64,000 nucleotides of DNA from an uncultured Myxococcales bacterium (GCA_937980205.1 CALJKW010000046.1:14736-78735); one strand, 5' to 3'; counted from the first letter of the stretch, positions 34,937-45,487 are shown. Numbers and translations are program-made. Notes: generated by a model not told the origin, from the sequence alone.

Positions 34937-35454
34937 TCTCGCTCGTCCTCGCGGCGGTGGTCGGTGCAGAGCCGGTCGCTCCCGCGACGACGACGGTGCA
35001 CGTCGAGAGCCCGGTCGAGCTCGGGTTCTTTCAGCTCCGGGACGAGACGACAGAGGTGCAGGACGAGGCGCTGCTCGATCTCGTCATCACGCACCGCCAG
35101 GGCAAGCCGATGTGCGTGGCGCCGTGCACGGTCGACGTGCCGCGCGACGCGAAGTACTTCTTCGCCGGCCGCGACATTCCGATGTCGAAGCCGTTCACGC
35201 TGGGAGATCGCGCCGAGGTCAACGTGCGCGTGAAGCCGGCCGACCTGACGTGGCGCGCGGTCTCGAGGGCCTCGGGCGTCGGAGCGCTGCTGCTCGTCGG
35301 GATCGGATCGCTCGGCGTCATCGACGGCATCATCACCGAGCGGCCGGCTCCGCTCGCCATCGGCGCCACCGGCGCCGTGCTCGGCGTGGCGCTCGGCGTG
35401 CTCGCGGTCTACGCGTGGTGGGTGCTCGGCGTGACGCGCGTGGAGATCGACTGA
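34933..35454 (+). CDS. exported PEGA-like/membrane protein
   Basis: A 173-residue protein with signal peptide (MISLVLAAVVGA), a short periplasmic beta-rich domain containing PMCVAPCTVDVPRDAKYF (the PEGA-type pattern in which a Cys or Thr precedes a turn), and two C-terminal membrane helices (GVGALLLVGIGSLGVIDGI and a second at about 142-166). Function unknown. ATG overlaps the preceding stop (ATGA). The selenoprotein gene begins 37 bp after its stop. Confidence 0.6.
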   Translation: MISLVLAAVVGAEPVAPATTTVHVESPVELGFFQLRDETTEVQDEALLDLVITHRQGKPMCVAPCTVDVPRDAKYFFAGRDIPMSKPFTLGDRAEVNVRVKPADLTWRAVSRASGVGALLLVGIGSLGVIDGIITERPAPLAIGATGAVLGVALGVLAVYAWWVLGVTRVEID

Positions 35455-35491
35455 CTGGATCTGGCCGGCCGCCCCTGCTACCTCTTGCTTC

Positions 35492-36040
35492 ATGCTCGCC
35501 AAGCTCGTCGCAGCGCTGGTCGGTACCACGCCCGCGGTTGGAGACGTCGCCCCCGACTTCACCGCCAGGGACATCGACGGCAACGAGCTGACGCTCTCCA
35601 AGCTCGTCGAGCAGGGCCCGGTCATCGTCGCCTTCTTCCCGAAGGCGTTCACACCGGGTTGAACGCGCGAAATGCAAGCGTACCGGGACCGGTATGCCGA
35701 GATTCAAAAGCTGAACGGCCGCGTGCTGGCGGTGTCGACGGATGACGTCGAGACGCTGAAGAAGTGGCGCACCGAGCTGAAGGCGCCGCAGACCTTCGTG
35801 TCCGACGCCGACCAGAAGCTGGTGAAGCTGTTCGACACGAAGCTGCCCGTCGTCGGCATCGCCTCGCGCCGCACGTTCGTCATCGGCAAGGGCCGCAAGG
35901 TGCTCGAGGTGACCGAGGGCGGCGACGCCATCGACCCGTCGAAGTCGGTTCGCGCGTGCTCGCTGAGAGACCACCAGACGACTGCTTCACCAACCACGCA
36001 GCCGGCCTCGGGAGCTCCCGACGCCGGCGCGGTGAAGTAG
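35492..36040 (+). CDS. peroxiredoxin with selenocysteine (UGA) at the peroxidatic position
   Basis: A 182-residue thioredoxin-fold peroxiredoxin, BCP/PrxQ-like, read through an in-frame TGA at 35660-35662 (residue 57). The context is FFPKAFTPG-[UGA]-TREMQAY, exactly where homologues have the peroxidatic Cys in TPGC-T. Both sides are in the same frame and conserved: DVAPDFTARDIDGNELTLS before, VLAVSTDD, FVSDADQKLVKLFD and ASRRTFVIGKG after. No resolving Cys sits five residues on; one Cys is near the C-terminus (RACSLRD). It should reduce peroxides with a selenol. Last gene of the operon led by the SsnA-like gene, and only 12 bp from the convergent desaturase. Confidence 0.85.
35660..35662 (+). 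other. in-frame UGA read as selenocysteine
   Basis: TGA between GGT and ACG in the peroxiredoxin frame. A TGC-to-TGA point mutation or sequencing error is the alternative, but would not explain the SECIS-like hairpin placed 15 nt downstream nor the intact remainder. Confidence 0.82.
35678..35697 (+). promoter_or_regulatory. bacterial SECIS-like hairpin
   Basis: GCGTACCG (35678-35685) pairs with CGGTATGC (35690-35697) with one G-U pair, closing a GGAC loop (35686-35689). The loop begins 24 nt after the UGA, inside the 16-37 nt window known for bacterial SECIS elements, and has G at its first positions as SelB binding requires. It lies within codons that still encode a normal peroxiredoxin helix. 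Confidence 0.75.
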
Positions 36041-36052
36041 CAGCCGCCCCGC

Positions 36053-37060
36053 TCAGTTCCGCTTGATGAGGCCCGCGGGCGCCGGAGCCGCGAGCGCCCC
36101 GAGCACCGCAGCAGGCTCCGGCGTCTCTTCGACGGCCGGCTTCGGCTTGGCCGGAATGCGGCCCTTGCCGAACACCGACTGCAGCTCGAGCTCCTGCCGC
36201 TGGGCGTCGGTGTACTTGAGGTGCGCGAAGCGGGTCTGGTCCTCCGGCAGCTTCAGCTTCCACACGAGGCCGACGGCCTTGAACAGGCGGAGCACGTAGT
36301 ACGAGAGGTCGACCTCCCACCAGAACCAGCCCTGGTTGGCGGTGTTCTGGTGGTAGTGGTGGTTGTTGTGCCAGCCCTCGCCGCAGGTGATCAGCGCGAG
36401 GAGGAAGTTGTTCCGGCTCGTGTCCGTCGTCAGGTAGCGGCGCTTGCCGAACACGTGGCTGAGCGAGTTGATGGTGAAGGTGCCGTGCCAGAGGACGACG
36501 GTCGAGAGGAAGCCGCCCCAGAAGACCCACGGCAGACCGCCCAGAAGGTACAGGGTCGCGACGCCGACGGCGGGCGGCACGTAGTAGTACTTGTTGAGCC
36601 AGACGAGCTCGGGGAAGCGGGAGAAGTCCTTGATCTGATCCCAGCGCGGCTCGTCGTACTTGCTGCAGAGGATCCAGCCGACCTGGCTCCACCAGAAGCC
36701 GCGCAGCGTGGGCGAGTGGATGTCGCCGGGCTGATCGCTCTCCTTGTGGTGGTGGCGGTGATGCGAGGCCCACCAGAGCACGCCCTTCTGCGTCGACATC
36801 TCGGCGAAGAACGCGAGCACGAACTGGAACCAGCGCGACGTCTGGAACGCGCGGTGCGAGAAGTAGCGGTGGTACCCGGCGGTGATGAAGAACATCCGCG
36901 CGTAGTAGGTGACCAGGAGCACCGCGGCGTACTGCCACTGGAACGGGAACAAGAAGAACGTCGCCAGCGCGAGACCGTGAACGATGAAGAACGGAATGCT
37001 CTTCACCCAGTTCACGCGATCGTGGGAGGGGTCGTTCGAGTTGTAGGCTTTCTCAATCAC
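36053..37060 (-). CDS. acyl-CoA delta-9-type fatty acid desaturase
   Basis: A 335-residue membrane di-iron desaturase. The three histidine boxes are HRYFSH, HHRHHH and HNNHH, with the spacing of stearoyl-CoA desaturases (OLE1/DesC type), and hydrophobic pairs lie between them. It would insert a cis double bond in saturated acyl chains at the membrane. GTG at 37060 is favoured (preceded by a purine-rich GAGAGAG); an upstream GTG at 37114 is possible. The C-terminal tail is Pro/Ala-rich. Confidence 0.9.
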   Translation of the reverse strand: MIEKAYNSNDPSHDRVNWVKSIPFFIVHGLALATFFLFPFQWQYAAVLLVTYYARMFFITAGYHRYFSHRAFQTSRWFQFVLAFFAEMSTQKGVLWWASHHRHHHKESDQPGDIHSPTLRGFWWSQVGWILCSKYDEPRWDQIKDFSRFPELVWLNKYYYVPPAVGVATLYLLGGLPWVFWGGFLSTVVLWHGTFTINSLSHVFGKRRYLTTDTSRNNFLLALITCGEGWHNNHHYHQNTANQGWFWWEVDLSYYVLRLFKAVGLVWKLKLPEDQTRFAHLKYTDAQRQELELQSVFGKGRIPAKPKPAVEETPEPAAVLGALAAPAPAGLIKRN

Positions 37061-37144
37061 TGGGCGCTCTCTCGGGCAGGACGTTGAAGGTTCAGCTACC
37101 CGATGAAACGGCACGCTGAGTCACCGCATTGTCAGCGCCCGCCA

Positions 37145-38512
37145 CTAATTCCGGGGACCTGCGCGGAGCCCTTCCAGGAAGGCGCCGAAGCCGGCGTGGT
37201 CGCGCAGCGACGACAGCGCCTCGTCGTGCAGCGCCTGCTCGAGATCCCTGAAGCCGTGCTGCGCCGCGGCGGAGAGCAGGCGCAGCGCGTCATCGGGCCG
37301 CTTCGCCCGCGCCCACAGCGCCGCCGCTTCGTACGCGTGCGCCGCGGAAGGCACCGTCGCGAAACGGCTTTCGGCGACGCGGGCCGCCAGCTCGAAGTCG
37401 TCGCGCGCGAGTGGGACACGCAGCGCCGCCTGGAACGCCGCGGCGCGCACGATGCCCGGCTGGCGAAGGGCGTCGGCCTCGCGCCCCAGGCGGATCAGGG
37501 CTCCGGCCCATTCGTGCAACAGGGTGGGATCTCCGCTCGCACGTGCGGCCTGCTCCCACAGCGGCTCCGCGCGGGCGTCGTCGCCGATCAGCGAGAACGC
37601 GGCGGCGATCGCGTGCGGCGGCACGTTCGCGCCGGGTGACTGGGAGAAGTGATCGAGCGCGGCGCGGCCTTGCCCGAGCTTGAGGCACGCCCAGCCGAGC
37701 CACACGTGGACGCGGGCCTGAAGCGCCGGCTGGAGATCGGCTTCGAGCAGCGGCTTGCCGACCCGAAGCGCCTCTTCGAACTTCTCCTCGCGGTAGAGCG
37801 CTTCGACGTGCGCGGCGGCCTGCTCGTGCGGGTGGACGTCGACGATCGGCAGCGCGCCGCGGCGGAACGCGGCGATCAGCAGCGCGGTCTGCACGAGATA
37901 GATGAGGGCGAACAGGCCGAGCGGCTGCCGGTACGCGAGCGCGAGCGCGGCGAGGACGACGCCGAGCACGAGCCCCAGCAGCTGGGCATAGAGGAAGCCG
38001 TCTCGTCCGAAGATGCGCATCGCGATGGCCGTCGCGATGCGGCCGCCCTTGAGCGGCTGCAGCGGCATCAACTGAACCGCGGCCCAGATGAGGTGCGTGC
38101 CGGCGGCGAGGAAGAACGTGTACTCGGCGAGGCTGTCGTGGCCCCGCAGCGGGACGTACAGGGACGCGCAGAGGAACCCGAGCGTGATGCCCGTCGCGGG
38201 GCCGGCGAGGTTCATCGCGAGGTCGCGGTACCACGGCACCGTCTCGTTCGGGTTCGGCAACGTGCGGGCGCTGATGCCGACGAGCTGAATGACCGGCCGG
38301 TAGCCGAACGCGCGCGCCGCGAGCGCGAGGCCGAGCTCGTGCAGCAGCAGGGCGCTGCTGGTGATCACCGCGGCGATCGCGACGCGCAGCCCCGCCGGGG
38401 CGTGCTCCGCCCAGCCGAAGCGCGGCGCGAAGACCATCGCGAGCAGGGGGATGAAGATCGCGTGGCTGGCGTGGACCTCGATCGGGATGCCGGCCAGGCG
38501 CAGGCGGAGCAT
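37145..38512 (-). CDS. site-2-protease-like (M50) membrane protein lacking zinc ligands, with TPR tail
   Basis: A 455-residue protein: membrane domain at 1-225 with the M50 layout, then TPR-like repeats (YREEKFEEALRVGKPLLE, HVWLGWACLKLGQGRAAL). In active enzymes the motifs are HExxH and a distal N/LxxPxxPxDGG. Here they read H58-E-L-G-L62 and LMPLQPLK155GGR, so the second His and the Asp ligand are both replaced. The MNLAGPATG motif remains. It is probably a pseudoprotease with a scaffolding or inhibitory role. Confidence 0.75.
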   Translation of the reverse strand: MLRLRLAGIPIEVHASHAIFIPLLAMVFAPRFGWAEHAPAGLRVAIAAVITSSALLLHELGLALAARAFGYRPVIQLVGISARTLPNPNETVPWYRDLAMNLAGPATGITLGFLCASLYVPLRGHDSLAEYTFFLAAGTHLIWAAVQLMPLQPLKGGRIATAIAMRIFGRDGFLYAQLLGLVLGVVLAALALAYRQPLGLFALIYLVQTALLIAAFRRGALPIVDVHPHEQAAAHVEALYREEKFEEALRVGKPLLEADLQPALQARVHVWLGWACLKLGQGRAALDHFSQSPGANVPPHAIAAAFSLIGDDARAEPLWEQAARASGDPTLLHEWAGALIRLGREADALRQPGIVRAAAFQAALRVPLARDDFELAARVAESRFATVPSAAHAYEAAALWARAKRPDDALRLLSAAAQHGFRDLEQALHDEALSSLRDHAGFGAFLEGLRAGPRN

Positions 38513-38573
38513 GGGGCCGGTTTAGGCCGGCGGGCGAAGGTCTTCAAACGCCGACGACGCAGCTCGGTTGCCC

Positions 38574-40705
<2,132 letters not shown>

Positions 40706-40709
<4 letters not shown>

Positions 40710-41341
40710 GGCGTGCCCGTGGAGGCGAGCAGGCGTTCGAGGCTCGGCGCGCAGCCGCTCACCAGCACCCGCGCGAGGCTGGCTTCGTTGGTCGCGCCGA
40801 GCGCGACGAGCGTCCGCTCACGCAGCGCCTCGCGAATCCGCTCGAGCCAGCGCGCCGCGGTCGCGCGGTGAATGCCGTACAGCTGCGCGATGCGGTCGAT
40901 GCTCTCTCCGCCGAGCACCGAGAGCCGCAGCACCGCGCGCTCGCGAGACGAGAGGGTGGCGCAGGCGGCCTCGAAGGCGCGCTGGAACGCGCCGCCGTGC
41001 GCCTGCTTGAGGTGCTCGAGCTCGAGGTCCGCGGCGACCAGCTGCTCGACGGTCGCGTGGCCCTGCGCGGCCTTGCGCTTGAGATCGACGGCGAGCCGGA
41101 CGGCGGCGGCGCGCACCCAGCCTTCGAGGGACCCGGTCCCGCGGTACTCGAGGATGCGCGGCTGTGGGCCGACGAAGAAGCGCACGCGCAGCAGCTGCTG
41201 GACTTCGTCGGCCGGCACCGCGAGGTGGCGGACCGCGGCGGGGACGATGGAGAGGTACTGCTCCTCGAAGGTCGCGAGCGCGCGGGGGTCACCCTGCGCA
41301 CAGGCCTTGGCCAGCGAGAGCTCGGCGTGGCGTTCTCCCAT
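40706..41341 (-). CDS. sigma-70-like factor, Myxococcales family (TIGR03001 type)
   Basis: A 211-residue sigma-like protein: region 2 (EVQQLLRVRFFV, GSLEGWVRAAAVRLAVDLKR) and region 4 (TLSSRERAVLRLSVLGGESIDRIAQLYGIHRATAARWL). This divergent family is characteristic of Myxococcales and is usually found beside a Ser/Thr kinase, as here. It probably reports kinase state to transcription. Confidence 0.85.
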
Positions 41342-41408
41342 CGCCTCTCGTTGTCGCGCTGGTGTGACAGCGCGAATTCCGCCCCTGCTGTCGCCGCTCC
41401 TTACAGAT

Positions 41409-42371
41409 TCAGCGGCAACACGTCCGCGTGTGCCAGATCGGCGTGCTGCCCTGGTAGATCACGACGTTGCCGTCGTTCTGGACGCCGAGCCAGGCGCCCG
41501 GGCGGCCGTAGGTGTGGGTGTGCCAGACCGCCACGCCCCGCCGGTAGATGACGAGGTTGCCGTCGGTCTGCATGGCGGCGGTGTCGGCTCCGGAGCCGTG
41601 GGTGCCGCTGTTCCAGATGGCTCCGACGCCGGCCTGGTAGAGCACCAGGTTGCCGTCACCCTGCATCACGAACGTGAAGCGGCCGTCGCACGAGCGGACG
41701 CTCTGGCCCGCGCCGAGCGCGGAGCCGGAGCCGAGCACGCCGCAGCCCGACGGAGGGGGCGGAGGAGGCGGCGGAGGCGGCGCCGCGCACGCCGTCCCGC
41801 TCGTGCTCGAGAGCAGGTTGAACGGGTTGATGTCGCTCGAGTAGCGGCCGTCGGGAGAGACGTTGAAGTGCAGGTGCGTCGACGCCGCGCCGGTGCGCCC
41901 CATGTAGCCGAGCAGCTGCCCGGCCGAGACGTTCTGGCCGACGCTGACGACGGCCTGATCCATGTGGCCGTAGTAGTACTCCCAGCCGCAGGCATCGCGG
42001 ATGCGGACGCGCAGGCCCGAGGTCGAGCTCGGGGTGCCGACCGCGACGACGCGGCCGTCGGCGACCGCGACGAGCGGCGCGCGGTGGAAGGCGAAGACGT
42101 CGATGCCGTGGTGGCCGGCGGGGCCGTTCCAGTCCGAGTTGGCGTTCTGGTCGGGGCAGCTGATGGCGCAGGTGCCGCTGCCGCAGCTCTTCGCGTCGTA
42201 GCCGATGTTGTGCGCGGCGCCGACCGGGAAGCGGCTCATGCGCGGGTTGCAGGTGACCGCCTGGGCAGCCTCGGCGGTCTCCTCTTCCATGATGCCGGGC
42301 TCGTCGATCTGGCCTTCGACGACCTCGACTCCACAGGCGGACAGCAGGAGAACCGGCAGCAGGCGTTTCAT
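41409..42371 (-). CDS. lipoprotein with M23 peptidase and bulb-type lectin domains
   Basis: A 320-residue lipoprotein (LLPVLLLSACG) combining an M23 peptidase domain at about 60-195 with the zinc ligands H (HHGIDVFA, His and Asp) and HLHF, a Pro-rich linker, and a C-terminal B-lectin with three repeats of the mannose-binding kind (QGDGNLVLYQAG, QTDGNLVIYRRG, QNDGNVVIYQGS). It may cut peptidoglycan of prey or self while the lectin anchors to glycans. RBS AAGGAG is 7 bp before the ATG. Confidence 0.85.
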   Translation of the reverse strand: MKRLLPVLLLSACGVEVVEGQIDEPGIMEEETAEAAQAVTCNPRMSRFPVGAAHNIGYDAKSCGSGTCAISCPDQNANSDWNGPAGHHGIDVFAFHRAPLVAVADGRVVAVGTPSSTSGLRVRIRDACGWEYYYGHMDQAVVSVGQNVSAGQLLGYMGRTGAASTHLHFNVSPDGRYSSDINPFNLLSSTSGTACAAPPPPPPPPPPSGCGVLGSGSALGAGQSVRSCDGRFTFVMQGDGNLVLYQAGVGAIWNSGTHGSGADTAAMQTDGNLVIYRRGVAVWHTHTYGRPGAWLGVQNDGNVVIYQGSTPIWHTRTCCR

Positions 42372-42437
42372 GAACGGCTCCTTTTTCAAGCCAAGACGAA
42401 CGCCCCGGAAAATGTCGCAGCGAGGTATGAGGGCGTG

Positions 42438-43145
42438 GTGCGTTTCGTGTGGGTGCTGGTGCTGTCGAGCGGCTGCGTGACGTTCACGCCGGCTCCGGCG
42501 TGCGATGCGGGGGCGTCGTGCGCGGAGTGGATCTGCGAGTGCGGCAAGGGCACGGCGCCGGCGCGCGCGTGCACGTCGGGCCGGTGCGCGGAAGCGGCGG
42601 CGGTGTGCCGCGGAGCGTGCGCCGACGCCGGCACGTGCTGGCAGGGGCGGGCGACGGGCGGCTGGGTGAACGGGAACTCGGTGGGTCAGACGGTGTGCAT
42701 GGGGCAGCAGCCGACCGCGGCGTGCGGAGATCGCGACTTCCCGGATCTCGGCAAGCCGTGCGTGGCGCTGTCCGACTGCGCGTCGGGCGTGTGCGTGGGC
42801 ACGACGGGGTCGTTCATCTGCACGAAGGGCTGCGCGTCGAACGGGCAGTGCCCGGCGGGGTGGGTGTGCTCGCTGAACGCGCAGGGCGGCCGCACGTGTT
42901 TCATCGGAGCGCTGCAGGACGAGGGCTCGGCGGTGTCGGCGAACTCGGAGTGCAAGCAGGTCGCGTTCACGGACATCGGCATGACGTGCCAGTTCGGCAC
43001 CGACTGCCAGTCGGGCATCTGCTTCGGGACCTCTGCCGCCGGCTTCGTGTGCAGCCGGCGGTGCAACGACGACTCGCTCTGCGCCAGCGGCTTCAAGTGC
43101 GTCAGCTCATCCCAGGCCCAGGCGCGCTTCTGCGAGAAGCAGTAG
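42438..43145 (+). CDS. cysteine-rich lipoprotein with repeated C-rich modules
   Basis: A 235-residue exported protein: lipoprotein-like signal (FVWVLVLSSGCVTF) and about 26 cysteines in repeated modules (CVALSDCASGVCVG, CQFGTDCQSGICFG; GWVCSLNAQ), similar to the disulfide repeat found in several myxobacterial surface proteins. Function unknown. GTG 42438 is chosen; GTG 42435 is equally possible. Divergent from the M23/lectin gene. Confidence 0.65.
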   Translation: MRFVWVLVLSSGCVTFTPAPACDAGASCAEWICECGKGTAPARACTSGRCAEAAAVCRGACADAGTCWQGRATGGWVNGNSVGQTVCMGQQPTAACGDRDFPDLGKPCVALSDCASGVCVGTTGSFICTKGCASNGQCPAGWVCSLNAQGGRTCFIGALQDEGSAVSANSECKQVAFTDIGMTCQFGTDCQSGICFGTSAAGFVCSRRCNDDSLCASGFKCVSSSQAQARFCEKQ

Positions 43146-43150
43146 CCCCG

Positions 43151-43176
43151 AAAAAGGGGACAGGCCCCTTTTTTTT
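43151..43176 (+). terminator. rho-independent terminator with GGGGACAG core
   Basis: AAAAAGGGG pairs with CCCCTTTTT around ACAGG, followed by a run of eight T in total. This is a textbook terminator 6 bp after the Cys-rich gene. Its core matches the palindrome at 23879-23900 in inverse orientation. Confidence 0.85.
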
Positions 43177-43272
43177 CCGCTCGCGCTGCGAGAAGTGGAG
43201 CGAGCTTGCCCATGAGAAAACCGGACCTTCAGCCGAAGTCACTGCCGCCCGCTGAGAAATGGAGCACGCCCG

Positions 43273-43296
43273 GAAATGGGGACAGTCCCCCTTTTC
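43273..43296. repeat. second GGGGACAG palindrome, 18 bp before the dus gene
   Basis: GGAAATGGGGACAGTCCCCC with a following TTTTC: GGGG pairs with CCCC around ACAGT. It lies 97 bp after the terminator above, in the same orientation, and directly upstream of the dus start. It resembles RAYT/REP-type GGGGACAG repeats but no Y1 transposase is in the window. Confidence 0.6.
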
Positions 43297-43313
43297 TGTT
43301 AGAGCGATTGCCG

Positions 43314-44387
43314 ATGTTGCCGATTGGCCCGTACACGCTGAAGAACCGGTGGATCCTCGCTCCGATGGCGGGGGTGAGCGAGATGCCGTTCCGGGTCCTC
43401 GCGTTCCGGATGGGCGCGGCGCTGTGCCCGACCGAGCTGGTCTCGGCGCAGGGCCTGATGCGGCTGTCGGCGCGCACGATGCGGTACCTGCGGCACGACT
43501 CCGAGGTCGAGCAGCCCTACTCGCTGCAGATCTTCGGCGGTGAGCCCGAGGTCATGGCCAAGGCCGCCGTCGTCGCCAAAGAGCAGGGCGCTCAGATCAT
43601 CGACATCAACATGGGCTGCCCGGTGAAGAAGGTCACCAAGACCGGCGCCGGCTCCGGCCTGCTCTGCGACCCGCCGCGCGCTGGCGAGCTCGTCCGCATG
43701 ATCGGCGACGCCACCGGCCTGCCCGTCACCGCCAAGATCCGCGCCGGCTGGGACGCCGCCAACAAGAACTTCCTCCAGATGGCCGACGTGCTCGGCGCCG
43801 CCGGCGTCAAAGCGCTCGCCATTCACCCGCGCACCCGCGCCCAGGGCTACAGCGGGCAGGCCGACTGGTCGTGCATCACCGCGCTCAAGAAGCACGTCGG
43901 CAACGCGTTCCCCATCATCGGCAACGGAGACGTGAAGACCGTCGCCGACGCCCACCGCATGCTCGAGACCACCGGCTGCGACTACGTGATGATCGGCCGC
44001 GGCGCGCTCGGCAATCCGTGGATCTTCCGGCTGCTCAACGGCGGAGCCGCCCCGACGGCCGAAGAGCGCTGCCGCGTCGTGCTCGAGCACTTCCGCGCGC
44101 ACGTCGCGTTCGTGCTGCGCGACTTCAACCCGCGCCGGCCCGGCGAGTACACGCCCGAGCGCTTCGCGCAGCACGCCGAGAGCGCCGCGGTGCACAGCTT
44201 CCGCAAGCACCTCGGCTGGTACGCCCACGGCCTCACCCACGCCTCGCAGTTCCGCGCCGACGTGAACAAGCTCGAGACCGCCGCCGACGTGCTCTCGGCC
44301 TGCGAGCGCTTCTTCATCCGCGCCGAAGTCGATGCGCGCGGGGCCGCAGAAGAGTACGACGTGGACTACCGGCAGGCGCTCGGCTGA
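43314..44387 (+). CDS. tRNA-dihydrouridine synthase, DusB-like
   Basis: A 357-residue FMN enzyme that reduces uridine to dihydrouridine in the tRNA D-arm. Motifs: LAPMAGVSEMPFR (FMN), DINMGCPVKKVTKTGAGSGLL (catalytic Cys in MGCP), IHPRTRAQGYSGQADW, and IGRGALGNPWIF. This fits the DusB group better than DusA or DusC. ATG at 43314 is chosen over the open upstream frame because conservation begins at LPIGPYTLKNR. Followed by cupin after 14 bp. Confidence 0.92.
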   Translation: MLPIGPYTLKNRWILAPMAGVSEMPFRVLAFRMGAALCPTELVSAQGLMRLSARTMRYLRHDSEVEQPYSLQIFGGEPEVMAKAAVVAKEQGAQIIDINMGCPVKKVTKTGAGSGLLCDPPRAGELVRMIGDATGLPVTAKIRAGWDAANKNFLQMADVLGAAGVKALAIHPRTRAQGYSGQADWSCITALKKHVGNAFPIIGNGDVKTVADAHRMLETTGCDYVMIGRGALGNPWIFRLLNGGAAPTAEERCRVVLEHFRAHVAFVLRDFNPRRPGEYTPERFAQHAESAAVHSFRKHLGWYAHGLTHASQFRADVNKLETAADVLSACERFFIRAEVDARGAAEEYDVDYRQALG

Positions 44388-44401
44388 AAGGCCCCAAACG
44401 A

Positions 44402-44770
44402 ATGGCGACGAGCTACGACATTCACGAGGACATCAAGTACCAGCCGCTCGAGGTCGTCGACGCGGGCAAGCTCGCCGACGAGTGCACGGTGCCGTGGTGG
44501 AACCAGTCGCTCACGCGCGTGAACGACTCCGTCGCGCGCATCGGCGTCTTCCACGGCGAGTTCCACTGGCACAAGCACGACAAGGAGGACGAGCTCTTCT
44601 TCGTCCTCGAGGGCACCCTCTTGCTCGACGTCGAGGGCCGCCCCACGGCGGAGCTCAAGGCCCGCCAGGGCATGATGGTGCCGAAGGGCGTGATGCACCG
44701 GACCCGCGCTCCGACGCGCACCGTGGTGCTCATGGTCGAGGCCGCAACGGTCAAACCGACGGGCGACTGA
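44402..44770 (+). CDS. single-domain cupin protein
   Basis: A 122-residue cupin. Motif 1 reads HWHKHDKEDELFFVLEG (two His plus Glu for metal) and motif 2 lies in the PKGVMHRTRAPT turn with one His. Small cupins of this type serve as dioxygenases, isomerases or sensors; the substrate is unknown. It is directly followed by the membrane protein gene (TGA then GTG), so they share a transcript with dus. Confidence 0.8.
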   Translation: MATSYDIHEDIKYQPLEVVDAGKLADECTVPWWNQSLTRVNDSVARIGVFHGEFHWHKHDKEDELFFVLEGTLLLDVEGRPTAELKARQGMMVPKGVMHRTRAPTRTVVLMVEAATVKPTGD

Positions 44771-45487
44771 GTGTTCCTGCTGGTCTACCTGCGGATGTAC
44801 GGGAAGTGCCTCAAGCTCGCGCTGCAGGGCGTGGGCAAAAATCTGTGGACGCTCGCGCTGCCGGTCGCGCTGTTCCTCGCGTTCTTCGTGCTGCTCGCGC
44901 CGGTCATCGGCAGCATCGACTACGTCGGGGGCATCATCCTGAGCCTGATGCTCGACGCCATCTTCAGCTGCTACCTGTACTTCACGGCCGGCACGGTCGC
45001 GATGCAGAAGATGACGCTCGCCGAGCTGAAGAAGAGCTTCCTCGTCTACTTCTGGAGCGTGATCAGCGTCTTCTTCGTGCTGTGGATCGTCCGCTGGGCG
45101 CTCGGCTCGGTGCTGTCGCGCAACCCGCAGGGCGCCACCATCATGACGGCGCTCTACTGGCTGCAGCTCGTCGCGCTGAACGCGGTGCCCGAGGTCATCT
45201 ACACGAAGGGCACGCGCGGCGGCATCGAGACCATCACCACCTCGTTCAAGTTCCTGCAGGAGAACTGGATCGAGTGGTTCATTCCGAACCTCGCGGTCAT
45301 CGGCGCTGCGTGGCTGTTCTTCACGCGCGTGATGCCGCGGCTGCCGGCCGCCGCCTCGATTCCCATCGCGCTCGCGGCGGGGGCCCTGTTCCACCTGTTC
45401 ATGGTCTTCCGCGGGAACCTCTTCGAGGAGCTCGACGGCAGCACCCACCGGCAGCGCATGTTCAAGTACCGCAACGCCGGAAGCTGA
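44771..45487 (+). CDS. multi-pass membrane protein, function unknown
   Basis: A 238-residue protein with five or six membrane helices (LWTLALPVALFLAFFVLLAP, SFLVYFWSVISVFFVLWIVR, PNLAVIGAAWLFFTRV and others) and a basic C-terminus. I do not recognise the family. GTG start at 44771 abuts the cupin stop. Confidence 0.65.
   Translation: MFLLVYLRMYGKCLKLALQGVGKNLWTLALPVALFLAFFVLLAPVIGSIDYVGGIILSLMLDAIFSCYLYFTAGTVAMQKMTLAELKKSFLVYFWSVISVFFVLWIVRWALGSVLSRNPQGATIMTALYWLQLVALNAVPEVIYTKGTRGGIETITTSFKFLQENWIEWFIPNLAVIGAAWLFFTRVMPRLPAAASIPIALAAGALFHLFMVFRGNLFEELDGSTHRQRMFKYRNAGS

Noticed and set aside
35660..36040. Peroxiredoxin as a pseudogene broken by a nonsense mutation
   Set aside because: A random stop at the one catalytic residue, followed by a correctly spaced SECIS-like hairpin and an intact remainder, is better explained by selenocysteine. 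It stays as the alternative to be excluded by finding Sec machinery.
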